A stretch of DNA of 7,631 nucleotides from Flavobacteriaceae bacterium (GTDB taxonomy: Bacteria > Bacteroidota > Bacteroidia > Flavobacteriales > Flavobacteriaceae), in contig JABAYZ010000242.1 in the NCBI GenBank assembly GCA_018608735.1, positions 1,718 through 9,348 on the forward strand, given 5' to 3'. Of the stretch, positions 1-7,631 are shown piece by piece. A program made the position numbers and the translations under genes. Numbering within the stretch: the stretch's first letter is position 1; every line of letters starts with the position of its first letter. Under the pieces are notes generated by a model. The model saw nothing but the letters and a program-made list of their open reading frames with translations. It did no database searches and had not been told where the DNA came from.

Positions 1-741
1 TTTAATCAATTGACCATAATAGAAAAGATGATCTAATCTAAAACTATAAGATTTCCAAAACGGCGTATTATCTATCGACTGAGGATAGAAAAAACCTCTA
101 TTTAGAAAAAGGTAAGCCAAAACTCTAGGAGTTAACATAGAGTTTATATCTTTGGGCACACGTTTTGTAAGTTTTTTTGTTTGTTTAAAAGGATCCTTCA
201 TAAAGAATTGTTCCTTATAGTAAGAGAAAGACGAATGTCCGTATATTTCAAAATACATAGAAACATTACCCTTTCTTACACGAGGTTTATTCAACCGTAC
301 TCCTGCACGTTGCTTTCTACCTCTTCTCTTTTTTTGACCTGATGTTTTTTCATGTAACACGGGTGAGGTTATCGCCCATGGTTCAAATATTTCATACAGG
401 TCACAAAAAAATTCTTTTTGTTTTAGTATAGATACTTGAAATCTTATTCGATTATCTTTTTTAGTAGGAAAACTTGCTATCTTTCCTAAGAAACATGCCA
501 CTAAAGCATCTTTTTGATGTTGCGTTAATTTTAATGAAGTAAGATACTCTTTTAATTCTACCTTATTTACTTCTTGTTTAATAGGAAACACAGGTATGTC
601 GTAATTAGTTACTGCGTCACTAGATCCGTAAACAAAAGGTTGGTCAATTAACGCTCCTTCAAGATGTCCTTTATAGGCATGGTCTTTTTCTAAGTCCATT
701 TGTAGGTGTTCAATCTTAAAAGGTTTTTTATTATCAGACAT
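1..741 (-). CDS. LAGLIDADG_2-type intron protein with degenerate active sites, C-terminus cut
   Basis: 247 codons are open from the ATG at 741 to the window edge with no stop, so the C-terminus is missing. After about 70 residues without a recognisable domain, the family fold begins: LTQHQKDALVACFLGK (72-87), IRFQVSILKQKEFFCDLYEI (99-118), FEPWAITSP (119-127), MYFEIYGHSSFSYY (162-175), KRVPKDINSMLTPRVLAYLF (193-212). These match the PF03161-like pattern LT..QKDILIGLLLGD, RF.QS.KHKEYF..LY.IF..W, F.TYSH.SF.FY and VPK.I...LTPRALAYWFMDDG. Both motif acids are replaced: Lys87 in the first (LGK for LGD) and Asn214-Arg215 in the second (LNRG for MDDG). A very basic insert, 12 Lys/Arg in residues 137-157, separates the halves. 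It is probably a maturase-like or decaying protein rather than an active nuclease. Confidence 0.85.
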   Translation of the reverse strand, partial: MSDNKKPFKIEHLQMDLEKDHAYKGHLEGALIDQPFVYGSSDAVTNYDIPVFPIKQEVNKVELKEYLTSLKLTQHQKDALVACFLGKIASFPTKKDNRIRFQVSILKQKEFFCDLYEIFEPWAITSPVLHEKTSGQKKRRGRKQRAGVRLNKPRVRKGNVSMYFEIYGHSSFSYYKEQFFMKDPFKQTKKLTKRVPKDINSMLTPRVLAYLFLNRGFFYPQSIDNTPFWKSYSFRLDHLFYYGQLIK

Positions 742-989
742 TTTAAATAATTTGGTTATATATTTTTAAAACTAATAGTTGCCTACTAGATAAGACTATA
801 TCATCTTCCTTCTAATAGTTAGGAAGTCTAGCGTGTAGTCGTTGAAGGATCTACTTTCAGAGACTCTTTAAATTAATAAAGAATTTGATTTGGTTCCTTG
901 CGGATTATCTATAAATTAATACAGACGTTCCCGCATATAGCTAGATGCATTCTTTGGAAATCTCGTTCCAAAAGCCCCGATGTAATTTG
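1..989 (-). mobile_element. Group I intron at LSU site L2500, 3' end outside window
   Basis: Homology to rRNA stops at GGCACCTC and a group I core begins. P2 is a hairpin TTTGGAA/TTCCAAA (about 953-973). P3 is TCTAGC (940-945) with GCTAGA (827-832). P4 is ATGCGGG (930-936) with the Q element AATCCGCAAGG (896-906). P7 is GACTACA (834-840) with TATAGTC (794-800). P8 is CTTCC/GGAAG around 805-826. P9 is CTAGTAG/CTATTAG closed by a GCAA tetraloop (772-789). P1 is weak in my reading (CCTC with GGGG only), so the 5' splice point after U2500 rests mainly on the rRNA alignment. The ORF lies after P9, unlike the P8 position in the first intron. The 3' splice site is not in the window. Confidence 0.9.
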
Positions 990-1559
<570 letters not shown>

Positions 1560-2264
1560 CACGCTCGTCTATATATATTTCTATATTAGGTGGACTCTAT
1601 CTTAAAGATATAATTTTGATCGGATAGCTCTGATCTGGTCTAGACCCTCATCTGTTAAATGAGCGCCACTATCCATTAATCGAAGAACTTTTTTAACTTT
1701 GCGCGAATTTATTTGTTGTTTAGTTGATTTTAACTGATGCTTCTCAAAAAATGGTAAAATTATGTTGTTTAAATGATCTCGTGAGCGTACTCGATAACAG
1801 AACACTTTAGATTCATCATTTTTACCTTTGTTCTTACGAACAACACCGCAACCAAAATAGTCTTTAAGTGCATATAGCAACTTAATATCTCTATAATGTT
1901 GGGTAACATTAAACTCTGGTTGCACTTGGCATCCCATTGTCATTTGTTCATTTTTATTAATAGCCACACCGAAGTGACCTTCACCATCAGTAAACCCAAC
2001 AATCCATTGAGCTTGTAAATTAGTCATTTGTATTAATAATTATTATTTCTTTTCCTACGTATAGTCTCTGGGGATTCTTATAATGTCTATAAGTCTTTCC
2101 TGCTGATTGCCTCCTTGTCTATTACATTTTAACTGCATATTCTTTTTCTTTTATAAGGTCTTATGTTATTAGTTGCCTTTAAAGAAATGTTTTGATACAC
2201 GAGTAGTAAATAGTTTTTGAAGATATTCCAGCATATGGTAGGATTTTACTAAGGCAACTTGTTC
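1560..2264 (-). mobile_element. Group I intron at LSU site L1931, complete, with endonuclease ORF
   Basis: The 705-base intron interrupts rnl after U1931; exon sequence resumes as AGCGAAATTCC (E. coli A1932 onward). The last intron base is G. P1 is excellent: exon CTAAGGT pairs with intron GCCTTAG (2249-2255), giving the usual U.G pair at the splice site. P3 is CCTAC (2238-2242) with GTAGG (2054-2058). P4 is ATGCTGG (2228-2234) with the Q element ATCAGCAGG (2099-2107). The R element CAGAGACTATACG is at 2058-2070 and the S element AAGATAGAGTCC at 1592-1603. The ORF occupies the P8 loop, between R and S. The layout is that of a self-splicing homing intron of the IB type (subclass is my estimate). 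Confidence 0.95.
1602..2027 (-). CDS. LAGLIDADG homing endonuclease of the L1931 intron
   Basis: 141 codons plus TAA, encoded in the P8 loop of the intron. It has a single LAGLIDADG helix, WIVGFTDGEGHFGVAI at 8-23, so it should act as a homodimer like I-CreI (163 residues). The metal-binding acid is present as Glu16, equivalent to Asp20 of I-CreI. The rest is typical of the LAGLIDADG_1 family: VQPEFNVTQH (35-44), a central region with YFGCGVVRKN (57-66), YRVRSRDHL (78-86), ILPFFEKHQLKSTKQ (90-104) and HLTDEGLDQIRAIRSK near the end. It would cleave intron-lacking rnl genes at the exon junction around U1931. The protein is short but appears complete. Its stop codon overlaps the S element of the intron core by two bases, so coding sequence and ribozyme abut directly. 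Confidence 0.93.
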   Translation of the reverse strand: MTNLQAQWIVGFTDGEGHFGVAINKNEQMTMGCQVQPEFNVTQHYRDIKLLYALKDYFGCGVVRKNKGKNDESKVFCYRVRSRDHLNNIILPFFEKHQLKSTKQQINSRKVKKVLRLMDSGAHLTDEGLDQIRAIRSKLYL

Positions 2265-4056
<1,792 letters not shown>

Positions 4057-4135
4057 GAATTTTCAATTATTTAAAATGCAATAATTGTTTACTACTATAA
4101 GGATACGTTTAAAAACTAACGATGCCTTTTAATTA

Positions 4136-4168
4136 GCCTATACCTTTTGTTAAACAAAAGATACGGGC
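4136..4168 (-). terminator. Long hairpin at the rps4 stop, candidate 3'-end or processing signal
   Basis: On the minus strand, GCCCGTATCTTTTGTT can pair with the downstream AACAAAAGGTATAGGC in a stem of up to about 16 pairs with one C-A mismatch and two G-U pairs. The innermost pairs probably open to form the loop. It begins at the last base of the rps4 TAG and lies about 80 bases before the estimated start of rnl. It may protect the mRNA 3' end or guide cleavage between message and rRNA. No U-run follows, so a bacterial-style intrinsic terminator is not supported; the feature type is the nearest available. Confidence 0.5.
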
Positions 4169-4887
4169 TAGCCATAATGTTCTCTGACTAACTTTAAATT
4201 AATTCTACCTTTATAAGAAATCTCATTTTGATTTGGCTCATAAACTACTACTGCTGTAAGAGTACGGTAATCAAATTCAATATATCTAGGTAACGGAACA
4301 GGGAGTTTAATACTTGATCCTGCAGCATCTTTTAGGGGAGATTTATTTCTCTCTAACCTTAACTTTAACCGTTTTTGAAAAGAAGTGTATATAGAACTCC
4401 ATACATTCTCACTAGGAGAAACAAAGTCACCCACATTAACTAATGTACTCGGTGATTTTACCACCACACCGTTTATTTTAAAAGATCCATGCAAAATATC
4501 TTGCCTTGCTTTAAAAACAGTGTTAGCGAAACCTATACGAAGAATAAAAGCATCAAAACGTCGGTCTAATAAACCTTTGAAACTCTTATTACTTTTAGAA
4601 GATCCAAATTCTGATTGGTTAAAAAGAGTTTTAAATTGACGCTCTGTTACTTTTCCGTACATTTTACGTAAAACCTGTCGAGACTTTAATCTTTCACCAA
4701 AAAGATCTTTTAATGATCCTTGGTTACTAAACCTGGGTTTAGGCATAAAACCTCTACGAGATTTAGCCCACTTTTTTCTATAGAATTCTTTAAACTTCGT
4801 TTTACCCCAAACGTTATAACCTACTTGGTTGGAGATTTTATTTCTTGGTTTATATCGTACTATTTGACGAATTTTGAGTTTATCCAT
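4168..4887 (-). CDS. rps4: Small-subunit ribosomal protein uS4
   Basis: 239 codons plus TAG; bacterial S4 is about 206 residues. uS4 nucleates small-subunit assembly at the five-way junction of the 5' domain. LKSRQVLRKMYGKVTERQFK at 67-86 matches E. coli LREKQKVRRIYGVLERQFR. The S4 RNA-binding domain spans about 106-156, with LLDRRFDAFILRIGFANTVF (106-125), ARQDILHGSFKINGVVV (127-143) and NVGDFVS. The C-terminus LPRYIEFDYRTLTAVVVYEP (199-218) followed by NLKLVREHYG is the usual S4 ending. An insertion at about 162-195, rich in Lys, Arg and Ser, accounts for most of the extra length. The N-terminus lacks zinc-binding cysteines. It is the last protein gene before rnl; a strong hairpin starts at its stop codon. 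Confidence 0.96.
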   Translation of the reverse strand: MDKLKIRQIVRYKPRNKISNQVGYNVWGKTKFKEFYRKKWAKSRRGFMPKPRFSNQGSLKDLFGERLKSRQVLRKMYGKVTERQFKTLFNQSEFGSSKSNKSFKGLLDRRFDAFILRIGFANTVFKARQDILHGSFKINGVVVKSPSTLVNVGDFVSPSENVWSSIYTSFQKRLKLRLERNKSPLKDAAGSSIKLPVPLPRYIEFDYRTLTAVVVYEPNQNEISYKGRINLKLVREHYG

Positions 4888-4892
4888 TAAAT

Positions 4893-5732
4893 TTACTTCT
4901 TTTTATTTTTTACGTCTTTCCTTTTTACAGGTTTATTTAAGTTTTTCCTAGACTGAGACGCATTACCTCTAGCCTTTTTCACATTTTTTTGAGTTAATTG
5001 TGGTAATTTGGCTGTAGATTTATTCGCAATAAGGTTCTTTTTTTTAGCAATAATATTACGCTTTTTTGCTCCTGCTTTAATAGCTTTTTTTACAAGAGTT
5101 AGAAAAAGACCTACGACCTTTAAAGAACTGTCGTTTGCAGGAATAGGATACGTCAAGGTACGAGGATTTCCACTTGTATTTAGAAGACCCATTGAAGGGA
5201 CTCCTGAAGTAAAAGCTTCATTTATAGGCCTTGAAAGTTCTTGAGCATTTAAAAAGATAACTAAGCTAGGCTTATTAGGTCTAGCTACTACTCCTTGATA
5301 CTTACGTAAAAACTCGGTAACAAGTTTTTTACGTTGCCAGTCTAGTAATGTTAATGTGTTTAATCGATCCCCGTATTTTCGTACGTTGTCAGAGAAGACA
5401 AGCCAGTTGGTTAAAGTACCACTAACCCAGCGGGAGAAAAAAGGATGTCCTGTTTCCCTACCATAGTTAAAAAGAAGGTGTTTGTACTCTTTTCGAGTAC
5501 CTACAACTAAGATATCACCCCCTTCTTTACTAATCTCTTCAATAATACTAAGAGATTGTTTTAAAGCAGATAAAGTACTTTGAACATCAATTAATAAACG
5601 ATACTTCAAACGACCTTGTAAAACGCGGTCTGTTAAACTAACACTTGGTTTTTTCTTTCGAAGAGGTATCGAAACTTTTTTCTGTCTGTTTTTATTTTTT
5701 TTATTCTTTCCGTTTCGAAAAATCACGTTCAT
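4893..5732 (-). CDS. rps2: uS2 C-terminal piece, split rps2 (second part)
   Basis: 279 codons plus TAA. After about 43 lysine-rich residues, residues 44-215 match bacterial S2 from its residue 30 or so onward. YRLLIDVQSTLSAL (44-57) corresponds to VHIINLEKTVPMF, and GDILVVGTRKE (72-82) to GKILFVGTKRA. RWVSGTLTNW (101-110) corresponds to RWLGGMLTNW, SLVIFLN (156-162) to ALFVID, and SGVPSMGLLNTSGNP (176-190) to LGIPVFAIVDTNSDP. YPIPANDSSLKVVGLFL (195-211) corresponds to FVIPGNDDAIRAVTLYL. The coiled-coil segment between TNW and IFLN is shorter than in E. coli. A Lys-rich tail of about 65 residues ends the protein. The N-terminal HFG...PFIFG segment is missing here and lies in the ORF immediately upstream. 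rps4 starts 5 bases downstream. Confidence 0.93.
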   Translation of the reverse strand: MNVIFRNGKNKKNKNRQKKVSIPLRKKKPSVSLTDRVLQGRLKYRLLIDVQSTLSALKQSLSIIEEISKEGGDILVVGTRKEYKHLLFNYGRETGHPFFSRWVSGTLTNWLVFSDNVRKYGDRLNTLTLLDWQRKKLVTEFLRKYQGVVARPNKPSLVIFLNAQELSRPINEAFTSGVPSMGLLNTSGNPRTLTYPIPANDSSLKVVGLFLTLVKKAIKAGAKKRNIIAKKKNLIANKSTAKLPQLTQKNVKKARGNASQSRKNLNKPVKRKDVKNKKK

Positions 5733-5736
5733 TTTT

Positions 5737-6087
5737 TTATTTTACTTTTTTAAAATGAGTAAATATGTGTGAAAAGCGTTTCTCTTTTAATGCTTTATCA
5801 AGAGCTTTTTTTTGTAAAGTTTTTGCTTTTTGGCTTAACTTTTTAGAACTTTTTAGCTCTACCTTAATTGGTTGTGCTCCCTTTTTAACTGAAACCTTAA
5901 AACGAGCACGAGCTTTTGATTTACCTACAATAAACGGATTCATATCTTTATGTGGTGAAGTAGAATCTCCTCCAAAATGAAAACCTGATTTTAACAATTT
6001 TTCTAAAGTTAAAACGTATTGTAGTTTATTATTTTTTCTTTTATTTTTCTTTGCCGTAGCAAGAATTCTTTTAACTTGTTTTGCCAT
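5737..6087 (-). CDS. rps2: uS2 N-terminal piece, split rps2 (first part)
   Basis: 116 codons plus TAA. Residues 26-63 match the start of bacterial S2: LTLEKLLKSGFHFGG at 26-40 against E. coli MRDMLKAGVHFG, and MNPFIVGKSKARA at 49-61 against MKPFIFGARNKVH. The match ends where E. coli S2 reads VHIINLEKT, and that continuation is found in the next ORF downstream. About 25 basic residues precede the match and about 50 lysine-rich residues follow it (for example KKLSQKAKTLQKKALDKALK at 82-101, probably helical). It starts 3 bases after rpl6 and ends 4 bases before the ATG of the second piece, which is in a different frame. uS2 binds the small-subunit head-platform junction near uS3. Alternatives are an unrelated basic ORF, unlikely given the motif and position, or the first half of one frameshifted gene. 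Confidence 0.82.
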   Translation of the reverse strand: MAKQVKRILATAKKNKRKNNKLQYVLTLEKLLKSGFHFGGDSTSPHKDMNPFIVGKSKARARFKVSVKKGAQPIKVELKSSKKLSQKAKTLQKKALDKALKEKRFSHIFTHFKKVK

Positions 6088-6090
6088 TAG

Positions 6091-6645
6091 TTACTTTTTT
6101 TTACCCTCTTTACGTCTGATAGACTCATTAACGAACTTAATACCTTTTCCTTTATAGGGTTCAGGTGGTCTAAAACTTCTAATTTTAGCAGCAAATTGAG
6201 ATAAAAGATCTTTATTATTTCCAATAAGTACAATACTTATCTTCTTTTTTGGGTCACACTCTACTGTAATCCCCTCAGGAATATCCAATAAAATATTATG
6301 TGAAAACCCTAGTTGCAATTCTAATACGCGATTCTCTTCTTTAAGAAGTTCTGCACGATAACCTACTCCTACAAGTTCTAGTTTAAGAGTAAATTGACGA
6401 GATACACCGATAATATTATTAGCGACTAGTGTTCGGGCTAATCCCCAAAAGCGCTTATATTTTTTATCTTCTAAAGATACATGAAGCATTGTTTCTTCTG
6501 GATCTGTATTATAAGTAATACCAGAGATTTCTACTACACTAAGTTCACCATGAGGACCTTTTACAGTAACACTTTTGTTATCTTTTGCTACGAGTACACT
6601 AACTTCTTCGGGAATTTTGATTGGTAATCTTCCTATATAAGACAT
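6091..6645 (-). CDS. rpl6: Large-subunit ribosomal protein uL6
   Basis: 184 codons plus TAA; bacterial L6 is about 177 residues. uL6 sits near the sarcin-ricin loop and the factor-binding site of the large subunit. The N-terminus IGRLPIKIPEEV (4-15) followed by VTVKGPHGEL (26-35) is the family opening. The second repeat shows LELVGVGYRAEL (89-100), LQLGFSHNILLDIPEGI (110-126), and the diagnostic C-terminus FRPPEPYKGKGIKF (158-171) with the terminal RRKEGKKK. Both duplicated L6 domains are complete. It lies 6 bases after rps8 and 3 bases before the rps2 N-terminal ORF, so co-translation from one message is likely. No unusual features. Confidence 0.97.
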   Translation of the reverse strand: MSYIGRLPIKIPEEVSVLVAKDNKSVTVKGPHGELSVVEISGITYNTDPEETMLHVSLEDKKYKRFWGLARTLVANNIIGVSRQFTLKLELVGVGYRAELLKEENRVLELQLGFSHNILLDIPEGITVECDPKKKISIVLIGNNKDLLSQFAAKIRSFRPPEPYKGKGIKFVNESIRRKEGKKK

Positions 6646-6651
6646 AGTTTT

Positions 6652-7095
6652 TTATTTTATTGCGCAAACAACTTCACCTCCTACTTGGTGATGAATAGCT
6701 TGTGCGTGCGTTAATAAACCTTTGTTGGTTGAAAGAATTAAAATACGTCCGAAACCTTCTTTTCTTAAAAAAGCTTCCATTTCTATTACCGACATAAAAA
6801 CACGACGGCTTTGCTTTGAAATTGTCTCAATACTAAGAAGTGCTGGTTCCCCTGATGTATATTTAAGGAACACAGACCCTTTATTGAAATTGGACACTTC
6901 TAAGTCTTTAATATCTTGGGATTCTAGGCCAGAAGGTATATTTTCTGACCAACCAGAAATAAAACCTTCATCTCTTAAGATTCTCAATAGGCTTATGTTA
7001 CGCGAAGTATGGACAAAAGGAATACTTTCCAGTTTTGCCATATAACCATTACGTATTCTTGTCATTAAATCTGAATATCCTTGCTTCGAAGTCAT
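6652..7095 (-). CDS. rps8: Small-subunit ribosomal protein uS8
   Basis: 147 codons plus TAA, slightly longer than bacterial S8 (about 130). uS8 binds the central domain of small-subunit rRNA and is a primary assembly protein of the platform. The N-terminal domain shows DLMTRIRNG at 9-17 and LRDEGFISGW at 40-49. The C-terminal rRNA-binding domain shows ISKQSRRVF at 92-100, GRILILSTNKGLLTHAQA at 116-133 and GGEVVCAI at 139-146, matching E. coli VSRPGLRIY, GIAVVSTSKGVMTDRAA and GGEIICYV. Extra length sits around residues 49-72, between the two domains. It is 6 bases from both rps14 and rpl6. The ATG at 7095 gives the expected short lead-in to MTRIRNG. Confidence 0.97.
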   Translation of the reverse strand: MTSKQGYSDLMTRIRNGYMAKLESIPFVHTSRNISLLRILRDEGFISGWSENIPSGLESQDIKDLEVSNFNKGSVFLKYTSGEPALLSIETISKQSRRVFMSVIEMEAFLRKEGFGRILILSTNKGLLTHAQAIHHQVGGEVVCAIK

Positions 7096-7101
7096 ATTAT
7101 T

Positions 7102-7401
7102 TTACCAACTTGCTTTTGAAACACCAGGAAGCTTTCCGGATAGAGCAAGTTCACGCATTTTTATACGAGAAAGACCAAAATGACGGTAAACACTTCTTGG
7201 TCGTCCTGTTAATAAACAGCGGTTATGCAATCTTGTTTTTGAACTATCGCGGGGAAGTTTTTCAAGCATTTCCTGGATTTTAATACGAGCTTCAACAGAA
7301 ATACTCTTACTTGTATATGCTTTTTTAAGAGCAGCACGTTTTTTTTCGTACTTTGCTGTTAAATAGCGTCGTTTTTTATCACGTTCTATGCGAGCTTTCA
7401 T
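7102..7401 (-). CDS. rps14: Small-subunit ribosomal protein uS14
   Basis: 99 codons plus TAA; bacterial S14 of this class is about 101 residues. uS14 binds the head of small-subunit rRNA near uS3 and uS10. Recognisable parts are the basic N-terminus (MKARIERDKKRR), LPRDSSKTRLHNRC at 49-62, TGRPRSVYRHFGLSRIKMRE at 65-84 and the terminal LPGVSKASW. These align almost without gaps to E. coli S14 (LPRDSS..RNRC..TGRP..FGLSRIKVRE..GLKKASW). The zinc-ribbon cysteines of the short bacterial form are absent, so this is the zinc-free type usual in mitochondria. A longer in-frame start at 7446 would lie inside tRNA-Ala; the ATG at 7401 gives the family N-terminus and is preferred. rps8 follows after 6 bases. 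No Shine-Dalgarno sequence is visible. Confidence 0.97.
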   Translation of the reverse strand: MKARIERDKKRRYLTAKYEKKRAALKKAYTSKSISVEARIKIQEMLEKLPRDSSKTRLHNRCLLTGRPRSVYRHFGLSRIKMRELALSGKLPGVSKASW

Positions 7402-7419
7402 AAATTTATTTTTATATAC

Positions 7420-7492
7420 TGGAGCCGACCGGACTCGAACCGACAACTTTCTGCATGCAAAGCAGACTGTCTACCAATTGACATACGGCCCC
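7420..7492 (-). tRNA. trnA(ugc): tRNA-Ala, anticodon UGC
   Basis: The minus strand folds into a canonical 73-base cloverleaf. The acceptor stem is GGGGCCG/CGGCTCC with discriminator A. The D-arm is TGTC-AATTGGTA-GACA, the anticodon arm TCTGC-TTTGCAT-GCAGA (anticodon TGC), the variable loop AAGTT, and the T-arm GTCGG-TTCGAGT-CCGGT. The third acceptor pair is G3.U70, the classical identity element for alanyl-tRNA synthetase, so anticodon and acceptor agree. CCA is not encoded; the bases after the discriminator are GTATAT. It lies between rpl5 and rps14, 18 bases upstream of the rps14 ATG, so cutting it out would release the 5' end of the rps14-rps4 message. Confidence 0.97.
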
Positions 7493-7571
7493 AAATAACT
7501 TTAAACAAAGACACAACACCGTGTCATATTAAAGATATTTATAATTTTACGTAAACTTAAAAGAAATAATT
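7493..7571. other. rpl5-trnA spacer with a small hairpin
   Basis: This is a 79-base AT-rich spacer between the rpl5 stop and the 5' end of tRNA-Ala. It holds one short perfect stem, GACAC (7510-7514) with GTGTC (7521-7525) around a 6-base loop. No ORF or second tRNA fold was found. It is the longest gap inside the ribosomal-protein cluster, and the tRNA next to it would allow 5' and 3' tRNA processing to separate the rpl5 message from the downstream genes (inference). Confidence 0.4.
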
Positions 7572-7631
7572 TTAAGCACCTTCCGATTTAGTTTTACCTA
7601 TCGAAATCGTTATATCAATGCCCTTGGATTT
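7572..7631 (-). CDS. rpl5: Ribosomal protein uL5 (Rpl5), C-terminal fragment, cut by window edge
   Basis: Only the last 19 codons and the TAA stop are inside the window; the rest lies beyond the right edge. The visible peptide contains KGIDITISIGKTKSEGA, which matches the conserved C-terminal strand of bacterial L5 (E. coli RGLDITITTTAKSDEEGR). It stops about 13 residues earlier than E. coli L5, lacking the terminal helix. uL5 binds 5S rRNA and the central protuberance in bacteria; in mitochondria without a 5S rRNA it still sits in the large subunit. Its place upstream of rps14-rps8-rpl6 is the ancestral spc-operon order and supports the call despite the short match. The frame is fixed by the match and by the in-frame stop at 7572-7574. 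Confidence 0.8.
   Translation of the reverse strand, partial: KSKGIDITISIGKTKSEGA

Noticed and set aside
4057..4135. Possible extra tRNA or small gene between rps4 and rnl
   Set aside because: No cloverleaf or ORF could be drawn in this AT-rich stretch; only the adjacent hairpin is supportable.
4136..4168. Bacterial-type intrinsic terminator after rps4
   Set aside because: The stem is AU-rich and no U-tract follows it on the minus strand, so only a processing or stability role is proposed.
4385..5980. Plus-strand ORFs at 4385-4639, 5008-5244 and 5765-5980
   Set aside because: Antisense to rps4 and the two rps2 pieces; hydrophobic runs come from complementing Lys-rich codons.
6722..7045. 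Plus-strand 107-codon ORF
   Set aside because: Antisense to rps8; composition reflects the complementary strand and no domain is visible.
7035..7283. Plus-strand 82-codon ORF
   Set aside because: It is antisense to rps14 and rps8, which match their families along the whole length; shadow frame.
7402..7446. 15-codon N-terminal extension of rps14 from an upstream in-frame ATG
   Set aside because: The extension lies partly inside tRNA-Ala and has no similarity to uS14; the ATG at 7401 gives the family N-terminus and normal length.

Overview
This window looks like part of a protist mitochondrial genome. The DNA is AT-rich, the ribosomal proteins are bacterial-type and packed 3-6 bases apart, and a bacterial-type large-subunit rRNA (rnl) carries two group I introns. 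Every gene I can support lies on the minus strand, so biological order runs from high to low coordinates: rpl5 (C-terminus only) > trnA(UGC) > rps14 > rps8 > rpl6 > rps2 N-terminal piece > rps2 C-terminal piece > rps4 > rnl. The run rpl5-rps14-rps8-rpl6-rps2-rps4 is a remnant of the bacterial spc/alpha ribosomal-protein operons, and as I recall it is typical of stramenopile mitochondria (oomycetes, ochrophytes). I infer a stramenopile or near relative; this rests on gene order only. Stops are TAA, plus one TAG, and Trp is TGG where checked, so nothing here separates genetic code 1 from code 4.

Right part (about 4168-7631): ribosomal-protein genes with one tRNA-Ala between rpl5 and rps14. The notable feature is uS2. 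The conserved N-terminus (HFGG...NPFIVG) is in a 116-codon ORF, and the rest of the protein (RWVSGTLTNW, PIPAND) is in a separate 279-codon ORF. They are four bases apart, in different reading frames, and each carries Lys-rich sequence at the break. Either rps2 is genuinely split, or one gene with a large lysine-rich insertion is interrupted by a +1 frameshift (programmed, or a sequence error).

Middle (about 4056-4167): a 112-base spacer holding a long hairpin that begins at the rps4 stop codon, a candidate mRNA/rRNA processing signal.

Left part (1 to about 4056): rnl. Exon 1 (E. coli positions about 1-1931) is followed by a complete 705-base group I intron at site L1931, encoding a single-motif LAGLIDADG endonuclease with an intact catalytic acid. 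Exon 2 (E. coli 1932-2500, 570 bases) includes the peptidyl-transferase A2450/A2451 region. It is followed by a second group I intron at site L2500 that runs off the window edge. Its ORF is a LAGLIDADG_2-type protein in which the catalytic acid of both motifs is replaced by a basic residue (Lys, Arg), so it is probably not an active nuclease. The 3' end of rnl lies outside the window.
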